From Candidatus Obscuribacterales bacterium (GTDB lineage Bacteria > Cyanobacteriota > Vampirovibrionia > Obscuribacterales > Obscuribacteraceae), in the NCBI GenBank assembly GCA_020050685.1, contig JAGVKG010000068.1, positions 1 to 52,594 on the forward strand: a stretch of DNA of 52,594 nt, written 5' to 3'. The notes beneath the pieces were generated by a model. That model saw nothing but the letters and a program-made list of their open reading frames with translations, had not been told where the DNA came from and ran no database searches. A program made the translations under genes and the position numbers. This document shows, piece after piece, positions 8,654 to 15,699 of this stretch. Position 1 is the first letter of the stretch, and every line of letters starts with the position of its first letter.

Positions 8654-9481
8654 CTAATATTGGGGCAACTGGCGGGCGCTAGCTAATAATTTTTGGCAAG
8701 CAAGTGCGAGCCCCAGCATTGCGCTTGTAGTGTTTCGATCGCGCTGGCTAAATGTTGCAAGCTTACAAAACTGGCTAAAATCGTCAGCAATTCTGCTCAA
8801 TTTCTCTATTAAATATAGATTGGAGCGTGGTTGTGCGCTGGCTGCCAGAAATTCGTCCATATGCAAAATTAATAATTTTTGATAGGCAACAATTTGTGAT
8901 TGATTATCAAACAGCGGCATAAATGCGCCGGGAGAAGATTTATAGGACACATTTAGGCTTTCCCATTCTTCCGTGGATATATAAGGCGGCTCGATTCTTT
9001 CGGCTAACAAATTCACCCGACTTTCCAAGGCGTTTTTGAGAATGGCGCGTGCCGTTGCCTCCGCATTCTGGATGCGGACAAAATCTGGTGCCATTGCGGT
9101 TCTGGTCTCCTCGTCAAAGCTCAGAATGTCTGTTGTTTTTAGCGGATCGAGCTTTTGAAACAGGTCACAAAGTGACTGGGAAAGCCAGTCTTGACCAAGT
9201 TCAATATTAAGAAAACCAGGCTCTGCTGGAGTAATTTGGAAAGTGGATTTGGATTTGTCGGCAATATTTGTGCAAATTACCTGGGCAATTTGCATGGCAG
9301 ATAATCCAGCGTCTGCGGCGAGCCTGAGCGCGATTTGACTGCAATAATCCCCATGAGAAGCCTTGTGCGGTTCATCTATTGTTACTTCTTGCGACACGCT
9401 CAAGAGCTGGCCCAGCTTGCCCTGAGCCAGGGCATCGTTTAATGCCGTGATGATTTTGGACCGTAGTTTTTCTTTGATCAC
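8654..9481 (-). CDS. ArgRS-like protein: N-terminal and DALR domains, no catalytic core
   Basis: 275 aa. Residues 1-95 match the ArgRS N-terminal tRNA-recognition domain (KASHGDYCSQIALRLA at 40-55, PGFLNIEL at 88-95). From about residue 132, DFVRIQNAEATARAILKNA resembles the ArgRS helix that normally reads YVQYAHARI. The C-terminal part (about 195-270: YLIEKLSRIADDFSQFCK, then QRDRN and LGLALACQKLLASA) resembles the DALR anticodon-binding bundle. The Rossmann catalytic domain with HIGH and KMSK-like motifs, expected between them, is absent. It is therefore not an aminoacyl-tRNA synthetase but may bind tRNA. The start is GTG at 9479-9481 with AGAGAG upstream. It is divergent from panB with a 33-bp gap. 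Confidence 0.82.
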   Translation of the reverse strand: MIKEKLRSKIITALNDALAQGKLGQLLSVSQEVTIDEPHKASHGDYCSQIALRLAADAGLSAMQIAQVICTNIADKSKSTFQITPAEPGFLNIELGQDWLSQSLCDLFQKLDPLKTTDILSFDEETRTAMAPDFVRIQNAEATARAILKNALESRVNLLAERIEPPYISTEEWESLNVSYKSSPGAFMPLFDNQSQIVAYQKLLILHMDEFLAASAQPRSNLYLIEKLSRIADDFSQFCKLATFSQRDRNTTSAMLGLALACQKLLASARQLPQY

Positions 9482-9504
9482 GGCCTAACTCTCTTTTGAT
9501 GCGC

Positions 9505-9510
9505 TATCAT
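9505..9510 (+). promoter_or_regulatory. possible panB -10 (TATCAT)
   Basis: TATCAT lies 4 bases before the first panB ATG (9515) and 10 before the second (9521). If used, transcription would begin about 9517, giving a nearly leaderless message from the ATG at 9521. No good -35 hexamer is present at 16-18 bp and no Shine-Dalgarno precedes either ATG. Confidence 0.3.
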
Positions 9511-9514
9511 TTGC

Positions 9515-10378
9515 ATGATTATGAGCAAATCCGTCTCTATTCTTACTCTGCAGAAGTATAAGCATGAGGGTCGTAAGATTGTCGCCCTTACCGCTTATGA
9601 TTATTCAACGGCCAAGACGCTAGATCAAGCCGGTGTGGATATTATCTTGGTCGGCGATAGTCTGGCAATGGTAGCACTTGGTCACAAGACTACGCATGCT
9701 GTTACCGTTGACGAAATGCTGCATCACACAAAGGCCGTGACGCGAGGAGCGACACGCGCTTTGGTAGTAGCTGATTTGCCGTTCATGAGTTATCAGGTTG
9801 ATGTCACTCAGGCGATTATCAATGCTGGTCGTTTTATTAAAGAAGCTCAAGCTCATGCAGTGAAATTGGAAGGGGCAACGCCGCTCAATTTGGAAATCAT
9901 TGAGCGATTGTCCGGCATGGGAATCCCGGTCATGGGTCACTTAGGTTTTACGCCACAATCCATTTTTGGCTTGGGTGGAACGAGAGTGCAAGGTAGAAAT
10001 GCTGATGAAGCTCGCAAGCTAATTGCTGATGCCGAGAAATTGCAAAAGGCTGGAGTGTTTAGTGTGGTTTTGGAAATGGTGCCATCGGTTGTTTCCAAAA
10101 TTATTTCTGAGCGTTTGCATGTGCCGACAATTGGCATTGGTGCTGGCAATAATTGTGATGGACAGATTTTGGTTACTGATGATTTGCTAGGGAAATATAC
10201 GGATTTTCAACCGCGCTTTGTGCGGCGCTTTGCTGATCTTGCCACCATTTGCCAGGAAGCAATTGAAGAGTATGCTCAAGCGGTAATGGCCAGTGAATTC
10301 CCCAATGCGCAGGAATCATTTGCTTTGGATAAAGAAGAAGAAACAGAGTTGATGCGCACTTTGGTTGAAGCAAAATGA
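9515..10378 (+). CDS. panB: 3-methyl-2-oxobutanoate hydroxymethyltransferase
   Basis: First committed step of pantothenate synthesis: adds a hydroxymethyl group from methylene-tetrahydrofolate to 2-oxoisovalerate, giving ketopantoate. 287 aa, typical length. Family motifs are KIVALTAYDYSTAK (residues ~21-34), DIILVGDSLAMVALGHKTT (Mg-binding Asp), GHLGFTPQS, and IGIGAGNNCDGQILVTDDLLG near residue 208. Two ATGs compete (9515 and 9521); neither has a clear ribosome binding site. The stop overlaps the panC start by 4 bases (ATGA), so panB-panC are translationally coupled. Confidence 0.97.
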   Translation: MIMSKSVSILTLQKYKHEGRKIVALTAYDYSTAKTLDQAGVDIILVGDSLAMVALGHKTTHAVTVDEMLHHTKAVTRGATRALVVADLPFMSYQVDVTQAIINAGRFIKEAQAHAVKLEGATPLNLEIIERLSGMGIPVMGHLGFTPQSIFGLGGTRVQGRNADEARKLIADAEKLQKAGVFSVVLEMVPSVVSKIISERLHVPTIGIGAGNNCDGQILVTDDLLGKYTDFQPRFVRRFADLATICQEAIEEYAQAVMASEFPNAQESFALDKEEETELMRTLVEAK

Positions 10379-11262
10379 GCGTACAAGATACTGCCACTCA
10401 GGTAATTGAAACCAAGAAAGAATTGTCGGCTTGGAGAAAGGCCAAAGGGCGAGATTGCCTAATCGGCTTTGTGCCAACTATGGGTGCTTTGCACGAAGGG
10501 CATATGTCGCTCGTACACCAAGCAAGACAAGAGTGTGATTTTGTTGTGGTTTCAATTTTTGTCAACCCGCTGCAATTTGGTGTGAATGAGGATTTGAGCA
10601 AGTATCCTCGTCCTTTTGAAAAGGATTTGGAATTCTGCCGCAATGCCGGAGTGGATCTTATCTTTCATCCTTCAGTTGCGGAAATGTATGCGGATGAATC
10701 AATGTCTGCTGGCGAAAATCAAACTACAGTTGTTCCGCCGCAATCGCTAATTTCTACGCTTTGTGGTGCATTCAGACCAGGACATTTTGTCGGAGTGGCA
10801 ACCGTTGTTCTGAAACTTTTCAATATGGTGCAAGCAGATATCGCTTATTTTGGTGAGAAGGACTATCAGCAATTGATGGTGGTACGTCGGATGGTGGCAG
10901 ATCTAAATGTGTCAATAAAAATTGTTGGCGTGCCGACAGCGCGGGACAATGACGGTCTGGCGCTCAGTTCGCGAAACATTTATCTCAATTCCGACCAACG
11001 AAAATTGGCGCCAATTTTGCATCAGGTTCTTAGCCAGATCGGTGATGATATTCTCAAGCAAAATATGTCCATTGAATCTGCACTAGCTCGTGGAAAAAAA
11101 CGTATCGCTGAAATTCCGGAATCGGATTTGCAGTATTTAGAAGTTTGCCATGCTGACACGCTTGAGACCTTAACTACAGCCAAATTGCCGATGGTAATTC
11201 TTGTTGCTTGTAAGCTGGGCACTGTGCGTTTAATCGACAATATTATTTTGCGCAATAATTGA
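10375..11262 (+). CDS. panC: pantoate--beta-alanine ligase
   Basis: ATP-dependent condensation of pantoate with beta-alanine to pantothenate. 295 aa, normal size. Signature blocks: VPTMGALHEGHMSLV (HxGH nucleotide-binding motif), FVNPLQFGVNEDLSKYPR, GAFRPGHFVGVATVVLKLFN, FGEKDYQQLMVVRRMV and GLALSSRN. The start ATG overlaps the panB stop. No panD or panE homologue is seen within the operon; the next gene is a Rossmann-type protein. Confidence 0.97.
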   Translation: MSVQDTATQVIETKKELSAWRKAKGRDCLIGFVPTMGALHEGHMSLVHQARQECDFVVVSIFVNPLQFGVNEDLSKYPRPFEKDLEFCRNAGVDLIFHPSVAEMYADESMSAGENQTTVVPPQSLISTLCGAFRPGHFVGVATVVLKLFNMVQADIAYFGEKDYQQLMVVRRMVADLNVSIKIVGVPTARDNDGLALSSRNIYLNSDQRKLAPILHQVLSQIGDDILKQNMSIESALARGKKRIAEIPESDLQYLEVCHADTLETLTTAKLPMVILVACKLGTVRLIDNIILRNN

Positions 11263-11284
11263 TTCAACAAAAACGGACTTGCTA

Positions 11285-12190
11285 ATGTCCTCCTCATCCA
11301 TTTCCAGTATTCCAAATATTGCCATCATCGGCCCCGGTCGAGTCGGTAGCACTCTGGCTATGGCAATGGTGAATGCGGGATTGCCATTGGTAGCAATTGG
11401 CGGACGCGATCAAGCGAAGAGCAAAAGTGCCGCACCATCGCTCGAGGCTTGTACTCCATCTGTGGCAGCGAGCATAGCAAAAATAGTTTTCTTGACCGTC
11501 AGCGATTCGGCAATTGCCCCGGTTTGTGATCAGCTTGTCCGCGAAGGCGCGCTCTCACCTGGCACCATACTTGTACATGTAAGTGGTGCTCTTTCCAGCG
11601 AAATCTTGCAATCGGCCAAAGAAACAGCGCACTGCAAAATTGCCTCTGCTCATCCACTGCAAACTTTTGCTTCTCCGGAAACTGCCTTAGAAACTCTTGC
11701 TGGTGCTCACTGGTTTCTCGAGGGAGATTCCGAAGCAGTCGATCAGTTAAGTAAATTGATTGTGGTAATTGGTGGCAAGGCCAACTCTTTGCCCACGGAC
11801 AAAAAGCCACTCTATCATGCAGCATCAGTGCTAGCCAGTAATTATTTGACAGCACTTTTAGATGCAGCTTTAGAAATTATGGAAGAAGCCGGTATTGATC
11901 GCGAGCACGCACTTCCGGCACTTGAGCGTTTGAGTAAATCGGCATTGAATAATACTTTTGCCCTAGGCCCGGAAAAAGCTTTAACCGGTCCTATTGCTAG
12001 AGCAGACTTTGATACGGTAAAGCATCACCTAGTACAACTTTCACAAAGTGGTGGCAATGTAAGTGTAGATTCTCTTTACAGATCTATTGGCCGCCAGACC
12101 ATTAAACTAGCTTTGCGTCAGGGATCAATTGACAATAAGCAAGCACAAGAAATGCTTGAGCTGCTAAATTCCTCAGTGGTATCAGCCTAA
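11285..12190 (+). CDS. Rossmann-like/DUF2520 family protein
   Basis: 301 aa from the ATG at 11285, which has CGGA seven bases upstream; an in-frame TTG at 11279 sits too close to that site. The N-terminus has a dinucleotide-binding fingerprint, NIAIIGPGRVGSTLAMAM (G-x-G-x-x-G). It is followed by HPLQTFASPETAL (about residues 118-130) and a helical C-terminal half with HAASVLASNYLTALLD, as in DUF2520 proteins and related 6-phosphogluconate-dehydrogenase-like reductases. It follows panBC by 22 bases. The missing pantothenate activity is ketopantoate reduction, so it may serve that step, but this is inference from position only. Confidence 0.85.
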   Translation: MSSSSISSIPNIAIIGPGRVGSTLAMAMVNAGLPLVAIGGRDQAKSKSAAPSLEACTPSVAASIAKIVFLTVSDSAIAPVCDQLVREGALSPGTILVHVSGALSSEILQSAKETAHCKIASAHPLQTFASPETALETLAGAHWFLEGDSEAVDQLSKLIVVIGGKANSLPTDKKPLYHAASVLASNYLTALLDAALEIMEEAGIDREHALPALERLSKSALNNTFALGPEKALTGPIARADFDTVKHHLVQLSQSGGNVSVDSLYRSIGRQTIKLALRQGSIDNKQAQEMLELLNSSVVSA

Positions 12191-12258
12191 TCCAACGCTA
12201 AGAACGCTAATCCCTTTTTCTACCATGCTTAAAAGCTTCAGCGCCGGGCCGCTAGGTT
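12178..12258. repeat. direct repeat, left copy (flanks Phd-VapC)
   Basis: Matches 13021-13103 over its whole length, with 39 bases identical (12220-12258 against 13065-13103) and a few substitutions and a 2-base indel before that. The right copy is the 3' end of the higA-like gene (minus strand). This left copy starts inside the last codons of the DUF2520 gene and is a headless higA 3' fragment. The span from one repeat start to the next is 843 bp and contains only the toxin-antitoxin pair. Confidence 0.9.
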
Positions 12259-12262
12259 CATG

Positions 12263-12283
12263 TTAGACTAGTATTAGACTAGT
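12263..12283 (+). promoter_or_regulatory. possible autoregulatory operator of the phd-vapC pair
   Basis: TTAGACTAGT occurs twice (12263-12272 and 12274-12283) with an 11-bp period, about one helical turn, directly before TGGAGG (12284-12289) and the antitoxin ATG at 12299. Each copy contains the palindrome ACTAGT. Tandem sites on one face of the helix are typical of antitoxin binding. This is inference from sequence only. Confidence 0.5.
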
Positions 12284-12298
12284 TGGAGGTCTGAGGCT

Positions 12299-12541
12299 AT
12301 GGAATCGATTGGATCTTATGAAGCAAAGACGCACTTGCCCAGGCTGTTGAAGAAAGTTCAGGATGGGCAAAGCATTACCATTACAAAACATGGCTCACCC
12401 ATAGCCATGCTGGTTCCTTATAAAAAGACCGATCCCGATAAAATTAAAGCCGTAATTGAAGAAATGAAACGCGAGCGCAAAAAACATAAGTTAGGTGAGA
12501 TATCGATCCGGCAATTAGTTGAAGAGGGCCGGAAATATTGA
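12299..12541 (+). CDS. Phd/YefM-family antitoxin
   Basis: 80 aa. The N-terminal ~50 residues (SIGSYEAKTHLPRLLKKVQDGQSITITKHGSPIAMLVP) are a clear Phd/YefM DNA-binding and dimerisation domain. The C-terminal tail is basic and helical (KRERKKHKLGEISIRQLVEEGRKY) and would wrap and inhibit the toxin. Strong TGGAGG nine bases before the ATG. Its stop overlaps the toxin start, the usual antitoxin-first order for translational coupling. Pairing of a Phd-type antitoxin with a PIN toxin is common. Confidence 0.92.
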   Translation: MESIGSYEAKTHLPRLLKKVQDGQSITITKHGSPIAMLVPYKKTDPDKIKAVIEEMKRERKKHKLGEISIRQLVEEGRKY

Positions 12542-12957
12542 GCGCCATTATTGTTATTGACTGCTCAATCACAATGTCCTGGCTATTTGAGGACGAAAAA
12601 AATAAACTGGGAGAGCACGCACAATCCTCACTTGTTGAAGGACAGGCTATAGTTCCAAGCATCTGGTCTTGGGAGGTCGTCAATGCACTGCTTGTCGCCG
12701 AACGCCGTCGTCGAATTTCGAGAGAAGACTCCAACCGGTTTCTACGGCAACTTGATGTCTTGCCATTTGTGATAATGGGGGATTCAAACTTGCAGTTGTC
12801 TCTAAACGTCATCAACATTGCACGCACTTGCAACTTATCCGGATATGATGCCTGCTATTTGGAACTTGCTCACAGACAGAAATTGCCTCTGGCCACGCTT
12901 GATAATGACTTGGCCAAAGCTGCTAAGAAATTAGGAGTAGCGCTTTTAAGTGCATGA
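12538..12957 (+). CDS. vapC: PIN-domain toxin (VapC-like RNase)
   Basis: 139 aa. A PIN-fold Mg-dependent RNase, inhibited by the upstream antitoxin. The acidic active-site residues are visible: Asp in IIVIDCSITMSW, Glu in SWEVVNALLVAE, Asp in LSGYDACYLELA and Asp in LATLDNDLAKAA. The start is TTG at 12538, overlapping the antitoxin stop (TTGA), which gives the IVIDCS beginning expected for PIN proteins. Full length with all catalytic residues present, so probably active. Confidence 0.9.
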   Translation: MSAIIVIDCSITMSWLFEDEKNKLGEHAQSSLVEGQAIVPSIWSWEVVNALLVAERRRRISREDSNRFLRQLDVLPFVIMGDSNLQLSLNVINIARTCNLSGYDACYLELAHRQKLPLATLDNDLAKAAKKLGVALLSA

Positions 12958-13020
12958 CGCTCTGCTCTCAAGCTACGATTTCCTAATAGACGTGAATTGA
13001 ATCTGTTCGCTCCAGGCATC

Positions 13021-13103
13021 GGTATCGGCCTAATCCATCACTAAGAAAGCTAACCCCTTTTTCTCTACCATGCTTAAAAGCTTCAGCGCCGGGCCGCTAG
13101 GTT
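13021..13103. repeat. direct repeat, right copy (3' end of higA-like gene)
   Basis: Partner of 12178-12258. This copy includes the stop codon and last ~25 codons of the intact higA-like gene plus about 9 bases beyond it. The base just before the shared GCCTAATCC differs between copies (TATCG here, TATCA at left). Confidence 0.9.
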
Positions 13104-13341
13104 TCTTCTCTCCTTGTTCCCAGCTTTGAATTGTCGATGGTGTGATGTTTAAATAAGATGCAAACACAGCCTGACTAGCTTTCTCTCGTTCACGAATCTT
13201 CTTAATCTCTTCCTTCGTGAACTGCTTAATCGGAGGAAGGCAGAGTGCATCGAACTCGCGCATTGTTTGCTTATCCATAACGCCAGCAGCAGTCAGCCCT
13301 TTGGCTGCCTCATGTATTGTCTTTAGTACCTTACTTTTCAT
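13030..13341 (-). CDS. higA: XRE-family antitoxin (HigA-like)
   Basis: 103 aa. The C-terminal half contains a helix-turn-helix of the XRE/HigA type: EREKASQAVFASYLNITPSTIQSWEQGEKKPSG, about residues 50-82. It is followed by PALKLLSMVEKKGL. It both represses its own promoter and neutralises the toxin in characterised HigBA pairs. It lies downstream of the toxin gene with an 11-bp overlap (13331-13341), the toxin-first order typical of HigBA. The last ~75 bp of the gene are duplicated at 12185-12258. Confidence 0.9.
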   Translation of the reverse strand: MKSKVLKTIHEAAKGLTAAGVMDKQTMREFDALCLPPIKQFTKEEIKKIREREKASQAVFASYLNITPSTIQSWEQGEKKPSGPALKLLSMVEKKGLAFLVMD

Positions 13342-13720
13342 TGCTGCTTACCTCTTCCGTTATCTCGTATAGCTCTCCTGCCGTTACGGCTTTCAGAAGT
13401 TGCTGATCCGAATATCCCAATAATTCCTTGGCAAATCGTTTCAATGCTATTTTCTCATTAGTATCAATGTTATCCTTTTCGTTTTTAGCGAATCCGACGA
13501 TAAAGAAGGCCTTCTCCTCGGTTTTATAGGCAATTATTGTTCGTGCACCTCCACGTTTACCACGCCCCTCTAATTTGACACGCTTTTTATAGACGTTGCC
13601 GCCTAAGTTGTCGCCGATCAATCCTTCTTCCATTTCTTTAATTACCGTGCGCAAGTCAGCGTCGGTTAGCCCTTCGTCCTTTGCCCAGCGTCTAAAAGAA
13701 TTATATTGAAATATCCGCAT
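13331..13720 (-). CDS. higB: RelE/HigB-type toxin
   Basis: 129 aa. Fits the HigB-2 / RelE-like (PF06296-type) mRNA interferase family: an N-terminal FRRWAKDEGLTDADLRTVIKEMEEGLIGDNLGG block, then VYKKRVKLEGRGKRGGARTIIAYK and FFIVGFAKNEKDNI. These are the basic beta-strand residues that contact mRNA on the ribosome in the family. Start ATG at 13718-13720; no Shine-Dalgarno is visible in the short predicted leader. First gene of the higBA operon. Confidence 0.9.
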   Translation of the reverse strand: MRIFQYNSFRRWAKDEGLTDADLRTVIKEMEEGLIGDNLGGNVYKKRVKLEGRGKRGGARTIIAYKTEEKAFFIVGFAKNEKDNIDTNEKIALKRFAKELLGYSDQQLLKAVTAGELYEITEEVSSNEK

Positions 13721-13741
13721 CGATTGGTTTGATTCTATTCT

Positions 13742-13768
13742 TTACTATACCACTCGGTGGGATAGTAA
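13742..13768. promoter_or_regulatory. higBA promoter-operator palindrome
   Basis: 27-bp interrupted palindrome TTACTATACCAC-TCG-GTGGGATAGTAA, 11 of 12 pairs matching. On the minus strand it overlaps a promoter: -35 TTGCTT (complement of 13767-13772), 17-bp spacer, -10 TATAGT (complement of 13744-13749), with transcription expected near 13737. An operator covering the spacer and -10 suits repression by HigA. Confidence 0.75.
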
Positions 13769-13813
13769 GCAAGAGGCCACGACAGAATCCTAACCGATTG
13801 TCATTTCTTGGAC

Positions 13814-13847
13814 AACAGTGCCGAAAATGTACGTTTTAGGCATTGTT
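13814..13847. repeat. hairpin repeat, copy 1
   Basis: Imperfect inverted repeat with arms AACAGTGCCGAAAA (13814-13827) and TTTTAGGCATTGTT (13834-13847). Twelve Watson-Crick pairs plus one wobble and one mismatch. It is clearly related in sequence to the hairpin at 15012-15047 on the other side of the orphan gene. Confidence 0.7.
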
Positions 13848-13887
13848 ATCTGTAAGATGGACCAATCTTGCAGTCTACGGTGGTCGC

Positions 13888-13918
13888 ACGTAGGGGTGAT
13901 TTATTTCCCCAGCTACGT
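13888..13918. repeat. hairpin in the leader of the orphan gene
   Basis: ACGTAG-GGG (13888-13896) can pair with CCC(C)-AG-CTACGT (about 13907-13918) across a 10-base loop with a two-base bulge. It lies about 70 bp before the ATG at 13991. It could be a 5' UTR structure or an old terminator; there is no T-tract. Confidence 0.4.
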
Positions 13919-13990
13919 AATTTTACCAATGATTCCGCATTGTCTTGTTGTTAGGCTTTACCTGGACATGCATAAAAGGAAGTTGCGCAC

Positions 13991-14968
13991 ATGAGTGATG
14001 TAATGTTGAAAGGGAGTGTTGAAGCCAGCGAACCTAATTCAAGAGCGTGCTCGCCGGGGTTGAAGGCTCTGGAACCTAAAGCTGCGCCGTCCGAGCAATC
14101 CTCACTTAACGATGAGTCTGTGGCACGAGCATTGTGTCAAGCTGCCTATGCAACCGATGATTGCCTCCTCCATGGCCAGGATTTTAATCTTGCACCAACG
14201 ATACATCGTCTTGAAGATGAAGTCAGGCATGAAATTGAATTGCAGCATATCAGCCAGGATAAAGTGGCAAAGTTTAAAAATCGCCTAGTTGAGGATCTGA
14301 TCTATGGCGCGCCGGAAGTTGTGGCAGCAGCGATTGAGATGGATCATGATGGAGCCAGGCCGCTTAGTAACCTCAAAGAGCGTGCAAAAGAGTTGGAGCA
14401 CGAAGGTAAGATTGTGGAATCAGCGCTGTGCCAGGCTAAGGAAAAGCTGCTGGTACAACTGATAGGTGTACATGATGTACCTCGCGACCGCAGCGCAGAC
14501 GATGGTAATGATGATATCTGTCGTCGCTACGCTCACACCTATAGCAATAAATATTTGGTTGGTGTATTAGATGAGGTGAATTATCTTTGTTCAGACCCGA
14601 AAGCATTCAATAAGATTGCCGGAAGTGTGCCAGCAACCTTTGCATCACCTCACAACGAGCGTCCGGGCTTGGTCAATTGGATGTATGTGCGTGAAAATGT
14701 CCATAAGCCGGTGGATATAGAAAAGCTGCATAGCCAGTTTAATAGAGACCGCACTCTATTTGAAAGGATGAACGAAATTGCTCCTCAATCCACTGAATCT
14801 TCAGCGAGGCCAGGACAGTCGCTTTCCGATTGGGCCGAACTAAATCGAGAGTTTGAGCGAGAGGAAACGTTCAGGCGGCTTGAGAAAAGAAAGAATGCTG
14901 AGCTGTATATGTTTTTGCACATTCGCCCGGAAAGTATGACATCAGTTTTTGGCAAATTGAAGCAATGA
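13991..14968 (+). CDS. orphan protein of unknown function
   Basis: 325 aa, hydrophilic, charged and mostly helical by eye. No signal peptide, membrane segment or known motif. The N-terminal ~45 residues are Ser/Pro/Glu-rich and probably disordered. The rest alternates Glu/Lys-rich helices (LKERAKELEHEGKIVE, LNREFEREETFRRLEKRK). Start ATG at 13991 with AAGGAAG about 8 bases upstream. It lies between the higBA island and the PfpI gene and is bracketed by related hairpin repeats (13814-13847 and 15012-15047), which suggests it belongs to the accessory region. No function is proposed. Confidence 0.8.
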   Translation: MSDVMLKGSVEASEPNSRACSPGLKALEPKAAPSEQSSLNDESVARALCQAAYATDDCLLHGQDFNLAPTIHRLEDEVRHEIELQHISQDKVAKFKNRLVEDLIYGAPEVVAAAIEMDHDGARPLSNLKERAKELEHEGKIVESALCQAKEKLLVQLIGVHDVPRDRSADDGNDDICRRYAHTYSNKYLVGVLDEVNYLCSDPKAFNKIAGSVPATFASPHNERPGLVNWMYVRENVHKPVDIEKLHSQFNRDRTLFERMNEIAPQSTESSARPGQSLSDWAELNREFEREETFRRLEKRKNAELYMFLHIRPESMTSVFGKLKQ

Positions 14969-15011
14969 AAGACAGAATTTACATGTCGCCTTAACCCCGC
15001 AAGGAATTCTA

Positions 15012-15047
15012 GAACAATGCCGAAATGGACTCATTTCGGCATTGTTC
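15012..15047. terminator. perfect 16-bp hairpin, hairpin repeat copy 2
   Basis: GAACAATGCCGAAATG (15012-15027) is perfectly complementary to 15032-15047 around a GACT loop. It sits between convergent genes, so it may act as a bidirectional terminator. There is no good T-run on either side, so Rho-independent function is uncertain. The same core, AACARTGCCGAAA, occurs in the hairpin at 13814-13847 and in a weaker one at 15083-15120. Confidence 0.6.
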
Positions 15048-15082
15048 ATAATTGGCGGCACAAAGCTATCGGAGTTTAAGCA

Positions 15083-15120
15083 TTGTCAGTCGAAATTCCC
15101 CGGACATCATTTTCGGCAAT
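15083..15120. repeat. hairpin repeat, degenerate copy 3
   Basis: CATTG-(TCAGT)-CGAAA near 15083-15098 can pair with TTTTCGGCAATG near 15110-15120. The right arm is the same sequence family as the two preceding hairpins; the left arm carries an insertion. Confidence 0.5.
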
Positions 15121-15123
15121 GTT

Positions 15124-15672
15124 TTATACGCGAACTTTAGACAGTTCTTCTAAGCAGTGCCTTGCAAAAGTCTCTGCTGCTTCCGGTCCGTCGGCAGTGA
15201 CGATGTGACCGTCTTGCACAACTGGCTCTTTCACATAGCTGGCTTTGCCAGTCTTTAATTCTTGTATGGCTTTATCATCTGGCCACACGGTTGCGGACTT
15301 TCCATTTAGTACGCCAGATTTCGCTAGCACTGCACCGGAAAGGCAAATTGCCGCGACGAGTTGTTTGCGGGAATGGAAATGTCTAATCAAATCGTGCAGT
15401 TGAACAGCGCCCCATAAATGTTCTGGTGAGCCCATGCCGCCGACGATTACAATGCCTGCGAAGTTATCCGGGTTGACACTATATATGGTGGCATTGACAT
15501 TTACCTTCGCACCCAACATTCCTTGGGCCTCACCTGGTCGTGTGCTGGCAACTGTGACGTTGGCTCCTGCTGATTCAAATTCTTTCTTGGGTACCAAAAG
15601 CTCTTCATCGCGAAATTGCGTCGGAGCTATAATCATCAATACACTTTTACCGGAAAGAAACTTATCCGCCAT
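15124..15672 (-). CDS. DJ-1/PfpI family protein
   Basis: 182 aa. A cytosolic class I glutamine-amidotransferase-like fold; family members are reported as proteases, glyoxalase/deglycases or chaperones. The nucleophile is the Cys in VAAICLSGAVLA (about residue 109), with a supporting acidic residue in FRDEELLVPK near the N-terminus. VIVGGMGSPEHLW and DGHIVTADGPEAAETFA are typical of PfpI-type proteins. The gene stands alone between the hairpin repeats and the sigma-factor operon. The exact substrate cannot be told from sequence. Confidence 0.92.
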   Translation of the reverse strand: MADKFLSGKSVLMIIAPTQFRDEELLVPKKEFESAGANVTVASTRPGEAQGMLGAKVNVNATIYSVNPDNFAGIVIVGGMGSPEHLWGAVQLHDLIRHFHSRKQLVAAICLSGAVLAKSGVLNGKSATVWPDDKAIQELKTGKASYVKEPVVQDGHIVTADGPEAAETFARHCLEELSKVRV

Positions 15673-15699
15673 TATCGTCTCCCCTTTCTGAATTGTTTA

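Noticed and set aside
12185-12258. A second, separate antitoxin gene
   Set aside because: Only the last ~25 codons of a higA-like gene are present with no start or helix-turn-helix; it is a repeat copy.
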